A stretch of 36,840 nucleotides of DNA, taken from the NCBI GenBank assembly GCA_003167215.1, contig PMTV01000068.1:64627-101466 (forward strand), written 5' to 3'. Numbering within the stretch: position 1 is the first letter of the stretch; every line of letters starts with the position of its first letter. Positions 7,979 through 15,818 of this stretch are shown here, piece after piece. Below the pieces are notes generated by a model. The model was not told the origin of the DNA and did not search any database. It saw only the letters and a list, made by a program, of their open reading frames with translations. This DNA is from Acidobacteriota bacterium. GTDB lineage: Bacteria; Acidobacteriota; Terriglobia; Acidiferrales; UBA7541. The position numbers were made by a program, and so were the translations under genes.

Positions 7979-9001
7979 ATGGCGCGTCGAATTTTTATAG
8001 AACGCGTTTTACCCGGGAAAATGGAACTTCGCAAAGATCCTATCACTCGAAGTTGGGTGGTGGTCGGGCATCCGGAGCGCGAAAAGGTCAGGCCGGATCC
8101 ATGTCCGCTGTGTGCGGGAAATCGGCCGGAGGTGCGCGCAATTTTGGATTTGCCGACGCACGGACCGTGGCAGGTGCGCGTGTATCCGCATTTCCGTCCG
8201 CTGTATCGAATCGAGGGTGAGCCGGGGCGCAGCGCCGAAGGAATTTATGACCGGATGGCGGCGACGGGAGCACACGAAATAATTGTAGAAAGCCCGGAGC
8301 ATACGCGTTCGCTCTCGCGCATGAGCGACGAAGAGATCGAGCGCGTGCTGGAAGCGTACGCGTTGCGCATCGCAGATCTAAAACGAGACGCGAGATTCAA
8401 ATATGTGACCGTATTCAAGAATCAAGGGGCGCAAGCGGGAGAGGAATGGCCGCACGCACATTCGCAAATTACAGCGACGACGTTCGTGCCGCGGCGGATC
8501 CTGTACGAATTGCGGAGCGCGCGAGAATGGTATCGCGACCGCGAGCGCTGTGTTTTCTGCGACATTCTGAGCCAGGAAATTCGACAGGCCAAGCGCGTAG
8601 TGGATAACGCCGGGGACTATTACGCTTTTTGCCCTTACGCCTCGCGGGTGCCGTACGAGGTGTGGCTGATGCCGAAGACGCACAACCATCAGTTCGAAGC
8701 GCCGCTCGCGGGCGAAAGCCGCCGCCATCTAGCCAGCCTGTTGGGTAGAACGCTGCGGAGGCTCCTGCAAGTTTCGGAAAGCTATCACATGGTGCTGCAT
8801 ACATCCCCGAATACGCTGCAAACGAAAGGCGAGCTGAGCGAATACTGGCGGACGATTGCGGGCGATTACCATTGGCACATCGAAATTCTTCCCATCGTGC
8901 AGCAGAGGAGCAAGTCGTATAGCATCAAGGAAATTTATTTTAACGGCACGCTCCCGGAAGACGCGGCCGAAAGCCTGCGCAAGCTCGATCCGAACAAATG
9001 A
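7979..9001 (+). CDS. galactose-1-phosphate uridylyltransferase-like protein (HIT superfamily)
   Basis: The 340-aa protein has the GalT layout of two HIT-like halves. The N-terminal signature is E-L-R-K-D-P-I-T-R-S-W-V. C42-P-L-C45 and C191-V-F-C194 are probable metal sites. The active-site motif is W-P-H159-A-H161-S-Q163, where the second His is the expected nucleotidylated residue; classical GalT has H-P-H-x-Q, so Ala replaces Pro here. The family transfers UMP between UDP-glucose and hexose-1-phosphate (Leloir pathway), but related enzymes are nucleotide phosphorylases, so the substrate is uncertain. The ATG at 8021 is an alternative start that matches the usual family N-terminus. Its stop overlaps the next ATG by 4 bp, implying translational coupling. 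Confidence 0.8.
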   Translation: MARRIFIERVLPGKMELRKDPITRSWVVVGHPEREKVRPDPCPLCAGNRPEVRAILDLPTHGPWQVRVYPHFRPLYRIEGEPGRSAEGIYDRMAATGAHEIIVESPEHTRSLSRMSDEEIERVLEAYALRIADLKRDARFKYVTVFKNQGAQAGEEWPHAHSQITATTFVPRRILYELRSAREWYRDRERCVFCDILSQEIRQAKRVVDNAGDYYAFCPYASRVPYEVWLMPKTHNHQFEAPLAGESRRHLASLLGRTLRRLLQVSESYHMVLHTSPNTLQTKGELSEYWRTIAGDYHWHIEILPIVQQRSKSYSIKEIYFNGTLPEDAAESLRKLDPNK

Positions 9002-9723
9002 CAAATCAGGTACCAAGTGTTTTGAAGAAACGCGAGGGCCAGCGCGGCGGAATTTTCTCCAAACTGTTGTTTCTGATTTTCGTAGTTGTATTTGTCGCGA
9101 TTCTGTATCTGGCGCGCCACCCGATTTTGCGTTTCGCCGGAGATTTCTGGATCGTGGACCAAACGCCGCAGGTGTCGGACGTTATCGTGATTCTGAGCGA
9201 CGACAATTACGAGGCCGATCGCGCGACGCGAGCGGCGCAGCTTTTTAGATCGGGTATGGCTCCGCGCATTCTCGCCAGCGGACGGTTACTGCGGCCGTAT
9301 GCCGGGATAGAGGAGCTGATGCAGCGTGATTTAAAGGCCCTGGGCGTGCCGCCAAATGCGATTGTCCCGGTAACGCATCGAGGAACGAACACGCGGGAAG
9401 AAGCAGCTGCCGACGCGCAGGCGATCGCGGCGCACGGCTGGAAGAAAGTCCTGCTGGTGACTTCGAATTATCACACGCGCCGGGCCGATTACATTTTTGA
9501 ACGCACGCTGCCGGCGGGAACGGAGCTACGTGTAATCTCGGCGCCGGACTCGGAATACGATCCGAACAACTGGTGGCGTACTCGCAATGGGCTAAAGAGA
9601 TTCCTGTACGAAGCGGTGGGGTATATCGTGGCCATGTGGGAAATGCGTCACAGCGAGGTGCAGACCTCAGGAATGGGCTACGATCGCTCCAGAGCCGCGC
9701 AGGGAGCTGGATTCGTCTCCTAG
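8998..9723 (+). CDS. YdcF/SanA-like (DUF218) membrane protein
   Basis: The 241-aa protein has one N-terminal transmembrane helix (about 22-40; L-L-F-L-I-F-V-V-V-F-V-A-I) and an extracytoplasmic DUF218 domain. Family motifs seen are S-D-V-I-V-I-L-S-D-D, A-P-R-I-L-A-S-G, the polar N-T-R-E-E-A-A-A-D-A helix start, and V-L-L-V-T-S-N-Y-H-T-R-R-A. SanA and ElyC homologues affect envelope permeability and lipid-carrier metabolism, though their chemistry is not well defined. The ATGA overlap with the GalT-like gene suggests both act in the same sugar or envelope polysaccharide process. Confidence 0.82.
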   Translation: MTNQVPSVLKKREGQRGGIFSKLLFLIFVVVFVAILYLARHPILRFAGDFWIVDQTPQVSDVIVILSDDNYEADRATRAAQLFRSGMAPRILASGRLLRPYAGIEELMQRDLKALGVPPNAIVPVTHRGTNTREEAAADAQAIAAHGWKKVLLVTSNYHTRRADYIFERTLPAGTELRVISAPDSEYDPNNWWRTRNGLKRFLYEAVGYIVAMWEMRHSEVQTSGMGYDRSRAAQGAGFVS

Positions 9724-9857
9724 GCGGCAATCCGCGTCGGTGGCGGATCGGCCAACCGATATAGAGTGGCGGTTTACTCCGGGCGCCCTATGTACTATAG
9801 TTTGGACACCTGGCCACCCTGGCGCAGGATCCAGCTATACGTGGGGGAGGAATTCAA

Positions 9858-10427
9858 ATGTGGAATAAATCAGCTGAGGCCAAGCCGTCTCCGCAGGCTT
9901 CAGTCGCGGCAGTTCCGGTAATACCAGAACCAAAAGTGACCCCGATGCAGACACGACCGCCCAGCGCGCCAGCTGCGGCACCGACGCCAGCCGCGTACAC
10001 CGCTCCGCGGACCGATGCTGCCAATGGTCTGACGACGATTGCGGCCGGTCTGAAGATCAGCGGCGAAATTTCAGGGAACTCAGATTTGTACATTGATGGC
10101 GAAACGCAGGGGAAGATACGCCTGGCGAATGCTCGCGTGACCGTCGGGCCCAATGGCCGGGTACAGGCGGACATCGAAGCGCGCGAGATCATCATTGAGG
10201 GCTCGGTGCAAGGGAACTTGAAGGCGGGGGAGCGGGTTCAACTGGGAGCGCAAAGCAAAGTGCAGGGAAGCGTGTTGACACCGCGGTTTGCGATTGAAGA
10301 TGGAGCGCGTTTGCGAGGGAAAGTGGAAATGATACGGACCGGCGGTTCGCAAGGCAGTTCGAGCGCTGAGAGCGCGCCGGACTCGAGCAAAGCAAAGGTC
10401 ATGTCCGCGAGCAGCAAGGACGAATAG
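9858..10427 (+). CDS. bactofilin family cytoskeletal protein
   Basis: The 189-aa protein has a disordered Pro/Ala-rich N-terminus (about 1-52), a central bactofilin (DUF583) right-handed beta-helix at about 56-150, and a disordered Ser-rich tail. The core repeats are typical: I-S-G-E-I-S-G-N-S-D-L-Y-I-D-G, V-T-V-G-P-N-G-R-V-Q-A-D, I-I-I-E-G-S-V-Q-G-N-L, and V-Q-L-G-A-Q-S-K-V-Q-G. Bactofilins polymerise without nucleotide and scaffold envelope or cell-shape functions. GGGGGAGG lies seven bases before ATG. The gene is followed after 8 bp by the methyltransferase-like gene, so the two probably form an operon. Confidence 0.92.
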   Translation: MWNKSAEAKPSPQASVAAVPVIPEPKVTPMQTRPPSAPAAAPTPAAYTAPRTDAANGLTTIAAGLKISGEISGNSDLYIDGETQGKIRLANARVTVGPNGRVQADIEAREIIIEGSVQGNLKAGERVQLGAQSKVQGSVLTPRFAIEDGARLRGKVEMIRTGGSQGSSSAESAPDSSKAKVMSASSKDE

Positions 10428-10435
10428 AACAGGCG

Positions 10436-11131
10436 ATGAGCTGGGTGGCTAAAACTCGGATGAATGCGACGCCGGCGTCCGGTGCACGCGATAAACCGGG
10501 TCCGGCAGCAGTGGCGGCGCCTTCCGCGAATGCTCGCGTGTCGAATGGACTGAAGGAATTTCTGTGGCTGATCGGTGATTCGCAGCAGGGGAGAATCCTA
10601 GATCTCGGGCCGGTGTGGCAGGCGACGGTGACCTTTTTTATTGAGAGAGGGTTTCGCGTTTCCACCGAAGACCTGCTGCGGGCGTGGAAGGAATTTCTGG
10701 GCTCGGAAGAAGAAAATTTCCGCAAAGCCCCGGTGGGAAATGAAGCCGCGAGAGTTTCACCTTCCATGTTCGCCGATAAATTTCTCGATAACGCTTTACT
10801 GTATCCCGCAGAACATTTTCATGGAGTGCTGGCGTGGGATATTTTCGATTATCTGGACGCGCAGCTTTTACCGCGAGTGATGGACAGGGTGTACTCGATG
10901 CTGCGGCCCGGGGGCGCCGTTCTGTCGCTGTTTCACAGCCGCACGCCCGAGAGGTTCTGCCGTTACAGGATTGCCGATACGCAAACGTTTGAGCTGCTGC
11001 CGGCATCCACGCTATCAGTGCACGCTCGCGTTTTTCAAAACCGCGAGATTTTGGATATTTTCGGAAAGTTCCGCTCGTCGAAGACCTTCGTGGGCCGCGA
11101 TCAGGTGCGCGAGGGGCTTTTCCTCAAGTAG
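10436..11131 (+). CDS. methyltransferase-like protein downstream of bactofilin
   Basis: The 231-aa protein has features of a class I SAM-dependent methyltransferase: G-R-I-L-D-L-G-P (a degenerate motif I), H-G-V-L-A-W-D-I-F-D-Y-L-D at the motif IV position, and V-Y-S-M-L-R-P-G-G-A-V-L-S-L-F at motif V/VI. The glycine-rich loop is reduced to L-D-L-G-P-V-W-Q, so SAM binding may be weakened and the protein could be a non-catalytic relative. The first ~30 residues look disordered. The 8-bp gap to the bactofilin gene suggests a shared transcript and possibly a link to the cytoskeletal scaffold. Confidence 0.65.
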   Translation: MSWVAKTRMNATPASGARDKPGPAAVAAPSANARVSNGLKEFLWLIGDSQQGRILDLGPVWQATVTFFIERGFRVSTEDLLRAWKEFLGSEEENFRKAPVGNEAARVSPSMFADKFLDNALLYPAEHFHGVLAWDIFDYLDAQLLPRVMDRVYSMLRPGGAVLSLFHSRTPERFCRYRIADTQTFELLPASTLSVHARVFQNREILDIFGKFRSSKTFVGRDQVREGLFLK

Positions 11132-11154
11132 CTTTCCTTCGCGTTATTCTGATT

Positions 11155-11817
11155 CTAATCTTTTTCGGATTCGGCCGGATGGAGCGGAAGTGCGGTTTTG
11201 TGTCCGCGCGCCTTCCAGGAGTGATAGGCAGCGGGAAGCAACGAGACGACGATCACCGCGGCGATGACGTAATGGATGTGCTTGTCGATCCGCGGATCCG
11301 TCTTACCGATGGTGTAGCCCAACAGGATCATCCCCCAGACCCAGCAAAATCCTCCGACGATGTCGTAGAGGAGATAGCGTGAATACTTCATCCCAGCCGC
11401 GCCGGCTACCGGGGGGCAAAAGGTTCGAATGATGGGGACGAATCTCGCAAGGATAATTGTCTTAGCGCCGTAGCGCTCATAAAATTCGTGTGCGCGCGCC
11501 AGATGGTGTTTCTTGAAAAATCTGGAATCCTCGCGGCGGAACAAGGCCGGGCCGGCCTTTCGGCCAATCAGGTAGCCCAGTTGATCGCCGGCAATCGCAC
11601 ACAGGGTCACCAGCGAAAGTAGCCACGCCAATTGCAATTTTCCAGCTCCGGCGAAGACGCCGGCGGTAACCAGCAGGGAATCACCCGGCAGGAAGAAGCC
11701 AACGAACATTCCGGTTTCGATGAAGATGATGACGCAAACCATCAGCGTACCGCCCCAGGTCAGCAGGCCGCGAATGTCGTAAAGACGTGCCAACATTTCC
11801 TTCAGAAATTCGATCAT
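11155..11817 (-). CDS. DedA family membrane protein
   Basis: The 220-aa polytopic protein carries the DedA/SNARE-associated signatures: E-T-G-M-F-V-G-F-F-L-P-G-D near the start, a G-D-Q-L-G-Y-L-I-G-R-K-x-G block, and F-V-P-I-I-R-T-F-C-P-P-V-A-G-A-A-G-M. Several hydrophobic segments are clear. DedA proteins are linked to lipid-carrier (undecaprenyl phosphate) and phospholipid flipping and to proton-motive-force homeostasis. The tail is Lys/Glu/His-rich. The gene converges with the methyltransferase-like gene (23 bp apart), with no obvious terminator hairpin between them. Confidence 0.9.
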   Translation of the reverse strand: MIEFLKEMLARLYDIRGLLTWGGTLMVCVIIFIETGMFVGFFLPGDSLLVTAGVFAGAGKLQLAWLLSLVTLCAIAGDQLGYLIGRKAGPALFRREDSRFFKKHHLARAHEFYERYGAKTIILARFVPIIRTFCPPVAGAAGMKYSRYLLYDIVGGFCWVWGMILLGYTIGKTDPRIDKHIHYVIAAVIVVSLLPAAYHSWKARGHKTALPLHPAESEKD

Positions 11818-11910
11818 CTACCCAGTTTCCAATGGTTTCGAGAGTCCAAACCGGCCACAAGTGGTCCTAAATACAATAGCAGAAACGCGTTCACGCGCGA
11901 GACCGGATGC

Positions 11911-11930
11911 GGTAGTACTTTCCTACTACC
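11911..11930 (+). other. hairpin in the leader of the 12015 gene
   Basis: GGTAGTA and TACTACC form a perfect 7-bp stem with a CTTTCC loop. It lies about 85 bp upstream of the small gene at 12015 and has no T-run, so it is not a typical terminator. It could be a leader RNA element or an operator. The role is unknown. Confidence 0.4.
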
Positions 11931-12014
11931 AGCAATAGCCGCCTGTACCATTGGCCACTCCGTCCTCCTGTCCGAAGATGCAGGTGTGCGAGGCAAGCAC
12001 CTGGAGGGGGACTC

Positions 12015-12221
12015 ATGGAAGGTGGCTATGCAGTCTGGATGGGCCAGCCAGTGATTCTTCGGGTCTTAGCGGGGAACATGCGAGTGCCCTTGCGCGGGCG
12101 GCTGATGTCTGAAACAAACGAAGTTTTGCGTCTGCGGATCGCTGACAGCTGGGACATAGACATTTTCAAATCAATGGTCGTCTCTGTGGAACACGATAAC
12201 CCGGTTTATGTAGTCAACTGA
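12015..12221 (+). CDS. small conserved-looking protein, unknown function
   Basis: The 68-aa protein has an excellent ribosome binding site (GGAGGGGG, about six bases from ATG). By pattern it is a short all-beta domain: V-I-L-R-V-L, V-P-L-R-G-R-L, V-L-R-L-R-I, D-I-D-I-F, M-V-V-S-V-E-H-D. This is reminiscent of a small Sm-like or PilZ-like barrel, although no PilZ RxxxR or D/NxSxxG motif is present. It is probably cytoplasmic. A second small gene follows after 9 bp, and both end at the terminator at 12469, which suggests a compact two-gene transcript. Confidence 0.65.
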   Translation: MEGGYAVWMGQPVILRVLAGNMRVPLRGRLMSETNEVLRLRIADSWDIDIFKSMVVSVEHDNPVYVVN

Positions 12222-12230
12222 GGGGGCGGC

Positions 12231-12419
12231 ATGAGCGCACTGGCAAACGATAATTTGGCTGCTAAAAGCGAGGCCATGGCAATTGTGCAGCCATTCAGTG
12301 GATCTTCAGAGGATATGCATATGAGCGCCCGATTGGCGGCCTTGCGCGATACGATTCTGGTAGTCGGAGTTCAAATGGTATTCCGAGCGACGTTGTTTTT
12401 GCGGCGTTGGAATTACTAG
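12231..12419 (+). CDS. small protein, unknown function
   Basis: The 62-aa ORF follows the previous gene after 9 bp and is preceded by GAGGGGG close to its ATG. The first half is polar. The second half has a moderately hydrophobic stretch (L-R-D-T-I-L-V-V-G-V-Q-M-V-F-R-A-T-L-F-L) that could be a membrane-associated helix. It is not recognised. The strong ribosome binding site, spacing and downstream terminator favour a real gene. Confidence 0.5.
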   Translation: MSALANDNLAAKSEAMAIVQPFSGSSEDMHMSARLAALRDTILVVGVQMVFRATLFLRRWNY

Positions 12420-12468
12420 CCGCTCTTAGTTCGCGAAAGTTTGCCCGGCCCAATGCCTCAACCCCCCG

Positions 12469-12505
12469 CCCCAGGCCTGCGCCCCCAGGCCTGGGGTTCT
12501 TTTTT
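12469..12505 (+). terminator. rho-independent terminator
   Basis: An 11-bp GC-rich perfect stem (12469-12479 with 12486-12496) has a six-base loop (CGCCCC) and is followed by TTCTTTTTT. It ends the two-small-gene unit. It is the clearest intrinsic terminator in the window. Confidence 0.9.
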
Positions 12506-12849
12506 GCCATCCCGACTTAAGAGAAACATTCTTCCGGTGAAGGTACATCAGAGTCTTGGGTCAAATAAGGGCCAGCCGATAATCCGGTGCTTCTCTTGCC
12601 AAAATCCGTTCGTCCGCTTAGAACTTAGCCGGTAATCTGTTAAAGTGGATCAGTGATTGCGCGCCGTTTATCTATCAAAGTCTGCATCAAGCCTATCCAT
12701 AGCTGATCTTTTGCAGGCAGGCGAAACGAACACGCCCGGCATGTGTTCATTGCTTTTATAAGAAGCAACAAAAGATGCAAATCGACATGGGAGATTGCTC
12801 CGAGTCGGGGTATTATGCGCAGTCACGCCAAAAACCGAGGGGAGACTAG
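12506..12849. other. intergenic region upstream of the type III PKS gene
   Basis: This stretch of 344 bp has no credible ORF. It should hold the promoter of the PKS operon, because a terminator lies at its left edge. It is AT-richer near 12745-12790, with short imperfect inverted repeats such as GCTTTTATAAGAAGC, but no confident -35/-10 pair can be named. GAGGGGAG just before 12850 is the ribosome binding site of the PKS gene. Confidence 0.45.
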
Positions 12850-13899
12850 ATGAGGATTGCCAGCGTTGCGAGTGCGTTTCCAGAACATTACTACGACCAG
12901 CAGGTGTTGACCGAAGCTCTCAAAAACGATTGGCGGCACCGATTGCCCAATCCGGACATCCTCGACCGTCTGGATGAGAGTATGAAAGTCGAAGGCCGGT
13001 ATCTCTGTCGTACGATCGATTTCTACGAGAACCTGACGACCTGGGGTCAAGCCAACAACGAGTGGATTGAGCATGCGCTCACACTGGGAGAAAAGGCGTT
13101 GTGCAAGGCACTTCATGGCGCCGGCATGAAGCCGAAGGACCTCAGCGCAATTTACGTTACGTCCGTCACTGGAATCGCCGCGCCCTCGATTGATGCGCGG
13201 CTGGTGAATCGCATCGGCCTATCCACGAACATCAAGCGCGTACCGATATTTGGTTTGGGTTGCGTGGCGGGAGCAGCGGGCATCGCTCGCGCGGCAGACT
13301 ATGTGCACGGCTATCCGGATCAAGCGGCTGCGTTGTTATCCATCGAGCTGTGCTCGCTGACGCTGCAACGGGACGACCTGTCGATGGCGCACTTGATTTC
13401 TGCGATGCTGTTCGGTGACGGCGCGGCGGCGACGATCGTCGTGGGGTCGAACAGGAAGTCCGACGGCCCCGAGATTCTTGCAACGAAATCCATTTTCTAC
13501 CCGCACACCGAACGCGTGATGGGGTGGGACATCTCTGAAAAAGGTTTCCGCATCGTACTATCTCCAGAAGTGCCGGATACCGTTGTGAAGCACCTGGGCA
13601 AAGATGTGGACGCGTTTCTGGCGGAGCAAGGCCACAAGCGAAGCGACATCAAGACCTGGGTAATGCACACGGGTGGTCCAAAAGTGCTGGAAGCAACGGC
13701 AACGGCGCTGGGCTTGACAGAAAAAGATCTGGCTGCTTCGTGGGAGTGTTTGCGCAAGGTTGGCAACATTTCGTCCACCTCGGTGCTGCTCGTGCTGGAA
13801 GATGTCTATATGAATCGGCGGCCGGAGCCTGGATCGCTAAGTATTCTAGCGGCGATGGGGCCGGGTTTCTGTTCGGAGCTGGTTCTTCTGAGATGGTAA
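12850..13899 (+). CDS. type III polyketide synthase
   Basis: This is a 349-aa thiolase-fold condensing enzyme. The Cys-His-Asn triad of type III PKS / chalcone synthase-like enzymes is complete: C138 in G-L-G-C-V-A-G-A-A-G, H273 in V-M-H-T-G-G-P-K-V, and N306 in K-V-G-N-I-S-S-T-S. Other family marks are Y-V-T-S-V-T-G-I-A-A-P-S-I-D near 103-116 and the G-P-G-F loop near the C-terminus. Bacterial homologues extend acyl-CoA starters with malonyl-CoA to alkylpyrones, alkylresorcinols or related phenolic lipids; the product here is unknown. GAGGGGAG precedes the ATG. A FAD-dependent oxidoreductase follows after 13 bp, then a YceI protein, suggesting a biosynthetic operon. A FabH (KASIII) role is less likely because of the G-L-G-C-V-A-G motif and the overall pattern. 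Confidence 0.9.
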   Translation: MRIASVASAFPEHYYDQQVLTEALKNDWRHRLPNPDILDRLDESMKVEGRYLCRTIDFYENLTTWGQANNEWIEHALTLGEKALCKALHGAGMKPKDLSAIYVTSVTGIAAPSIDARLVNRIGLSTNIKRVPIFGLGCVAGAAGIARAADYVHGYPDQAAALLSIELCSLTLQRDDLSMAHLISAMLFGDGAAATIVVGSNRKSDGPEILATKSIFYPHTERVMGWDISEKGFRIVLSPEVPDTVVKHLGKDVDAFLAEQGHKRSDIKTWVMHTGGPKVLEATATALGLTEKDLAASWECLRKVGNISSTSVLLVLEDVYMNRRPEPGSLSILAAMGPGFCSELVLLRW

Positions 13900-13912
13900 A
13901 AGGCGGCCTAGG

Positions 13913-15022
13913 GTGGCCAAGCATGCGGATGTCCTGGTTATTGGAGCGGGACCTGCCGGGATCGCGACTGCGATTGCGGCTAGCCTAAAGGGACTGCGCG
14001 TATCGGTTCTAGACTACAGAAAACCTCCGATTCAAAAATCCTGCGGGGAAGGATTACTGCCCACTGCTGTTACAAGCCTACAGAGCCTGGGAATTCATCT
14101 AACTTCTAACGAAGGATTTCCATTCCGCGGTATCCGTTTTTCAGACGAAGAATTTTCAGCCAGCGCGAGAATCACCAAGGGGACGGGATATGGAGTCCGC
14201 CGCGCCGAGCTTCACCGAATTTTGGTGGAACGCGCGTGCCAAGTGGGTGTGGCTTTCCACTGGGGGGTCCGGGTAACAGGATTCGACGCGCGAGGCGCTC
14301 AGGCTGGTGGCATTTATTTCCCGTGCAGATGGCTGGTGGGAGCTGATGGACAGAATTCCACCGTGGGGAAATGGGCAAATCTCAGTTCGCGGTCTCCGAG
14401 GACTGCGCGTTTTGGATTTTCCCGCCACTACGCTGTCGTTCCGTGGACGGATCTGGTTGAAGTACATTGGGGACCGGGCTGCCAGATATTTCTGACGCCA
14501 ACAGGCGGCGATGAAATCTGCATCGCGCTCCTTTCGCACGATCCACAGTTGAGGATCGACCGAGCGTTAGCTCATTTTCCGGAGGTAGCGGAGCGTCTGA
14601 AGAGTTCGCGTCCGCTGACGGCAGAGCTGGGCGGTGTGACCTCGCTGGGGCGTGCTCGGAGCGTGGTGAGCGGACATGTGGCGCTCGTAGGCGATGCCTC
14701 TTTTACCGTGGACGGAATTACGGGGCAGGGGTTGAGTCTCGCTTTTCAGCACGCGATACTTTTAGCGGAAGCTCTTGCGCGTGAGGATCTCGATTATTAC
14801 GAAACTGCGCATGGTGAAATTTCTCGAGCGCCTTGGCGAATGACGCGGTTGCTGCTGCTAATGGACCGCAGCGCATGGCTAAGGCGGAAGGTACTGCGGC
14901 TCTTCGCCGGCAACCCGGCGCTATTTTCGAAAGTCATGTCCGCGCATATGGCTGAAGCTGCACAAGAGAGCCTGAAGGCGACGGAAGTGCTAGGCCTTGG
15001 CTGGCAAGTTCTGCGAGCTTGA
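13913..15022 (+). CDS. FAD-dependent oxidoreductase, geranylgeranyl-reductase/hydroxylase-like
   Basis: The 369-aa protein starts at GTG, 13 bp after the PKS stop. It has a Rossmann FAD motif G11-A-G-P-A-G16, a C-G-E-G motif at residues 44-47, a second motif L-V-G-A-D-G (about 141-146), and the ribityl-binding V-A-L-V-G-D-A-S-F-T-V-D-G-I-T-G-Q-G (G260-D261). This layout is that of flavin monooxygenases and geranylgeranyl reductases that act on quinone, isoprenoid or polyketide substrates. In type III PKS clusters such enzymes tailor the phenolic or pyrone product by hydroxylation or reduction. The tight spacing to the PKS supports a common product. The C-terminal ~60 residues are basic and amphipathic and may contact the membrane. 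Confidence 0.85.
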   Translation: MAKHADVLVIGAGPAGIATAIAASLKGLRVSVLDYRKPPIQKSCGEGLLPTAVTSLQSLGIHLTSNEGFPFRGIRFSDEEFSASARITKGTGYGVRRAELHRILVERACQVGVAFHWGVRVTGFDARGAQAGGIYFPCRWLVGADGQNSTVGKWANLSSRSPRTARFGFSRHYAVVPWTDLVEVHWGPGCQIFLTPTGGDEICIALLSHDPQLRIDRALAHFPEVAERLKSSRPLTAELGGVTSLGRARSVVSGHVALVGDASFTVDGITGQGLSLAFQHAILLAEALAREDLDYYETAHGEISRAPWRMTRLLLLMDRSAWLRRKVLRLFAGNPALFSKVMSAHMAEAAQESLKATEVLGLGWQVLRA

Positions 15023-15084
15023 TCGTGGCCGAAAAAATGGCCACTCTGCCGGTTGTACCTGTCCTTGACACGCCGAGGGGTTTC

Positions 15085-15714
15085 ATGCGAACCCGCCTTT
15101 CACAGTTAGTAGCGGCAGGAACTAGCTGCGTTTTGTATGCGGCGCTGACATTTGCGGTTTTTGTTCTGTTAGGTTCGACCGCGTCCGCGCAGGAATCGAC
15201 AGTCAAGCTGGATCCCGCGCAAACCACAATCGAATTCACGCTCGATTCCACGCTCCACAGCGTTCACGGGACATTCAAGCTGAAGAGCGGCCATATTAGT
15301 TTCGATGCTGCTACGGGAAAAGCGAGTGGAGAAATCGTCGTGGACGCTACCAGCGGCGACAGCGACAACAAGGGCCGCGACAAGAAAATGCATCAGGAAA
15401 TTCTGGAGAGCCATAAATATCCGGAGATTGTTTTTGATCCTGAGCAGGTAAAAGGAAATGTCAATCCGCAGGGTGTTTCGCAAGTGGAACTGTCCGGGCT
15501 TTTTCGAATTCACGGGCAGGACCACCAGATCACAGTGACATTCGAGGTTCAGCCGCCTGCCGGTGATAAGGTCCAAGGCTCCGCGCACTTTTCGGTGCCC
15601 TACGTTCAATGGGGCATCAAGAGCCCTAGTACATTCCTTCTTCGAGCCAGCGATACGGTGGAAATCGAAGTTCACGCAACTGCACAGTTCATCTCCGCGG
15701 GACCACACGACTAG
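15085..15714 (+). CDS. secreted YceI family protein
   Basis: The product is about 209 aa from an ATG preceded by GAGGGG, with a Sec signal peptide ending near S-T-A-S-A-Q. A YceI lipocalin-like barrel follows: L-D-P-A-Q-T-T-I-E-F-T-L, H-S-V-H-G-T-F, K-M-H-Q-E-I-L-E-S-H-K-Y-P-E-I-V-F, and S-V-P-Y-V-Q-W-G-I-K-S-P-S. YceI proteins bind isoprenoid quinones or other amphipathic lipids in the periplasm. Coming right after the PKS and oxidoreductase, it could carry their lipid product. A longer frame from TTG at 15019 overlaps the oxidoreductase end and lacks a ribosome binding site. The gene ends before the terminator at 15819. Confidence 0.88.
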   Translation: MRTRLSQLVAAGTSCVLYAALTFAVFVLLGSTASAQESTVKLDPAQTTIEFTLDSTLHSVHGTFKLKSGHISFDAATGKASGEIVVDATSGDSDNKGRDKKMHQEILESHKYPEIVFDPEQVKGNVNPQGVSQVELSGLFRIHGQDHQITVTFEVQPPAGDKVQGSAHFSVPYVQWGIKSPSTFLLRASDTVEIEVHATAQFISAGPHD

Positions 15715-15741
15715 CAGGTAGACATCGCAGACCAGAAAAAA

Positions 15742-15789
15742 TGCGATTCGGCTGCTCCGCATCGGGCGAGCGCCCTTTGCGATTCGGCT
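15742..15789. repeat. pair of 12-bp direct repeats, TGCGATTCGGCT
   Basis: The 12-mer occurs at 15742-15753 and again at 15778-15789, between the convergent YceI and phosphoesterase genes. Each copy continues with RCT-like similarity. It could be a relic of slippage or a protein-binding pair. No function is evident. Confidence 0.5.
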
Positions 15790-15818
15790 ACTAGTGACAA
15801 TCAGGACCTAAAGACAAG

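Noticed and set aside
11820-12014. Cyclic-di-GMP (GEMM) riboswitch in the leader of the 12015 gene
   Set aside because: A hairpin is present but the conserved GEMM core sequences are not.
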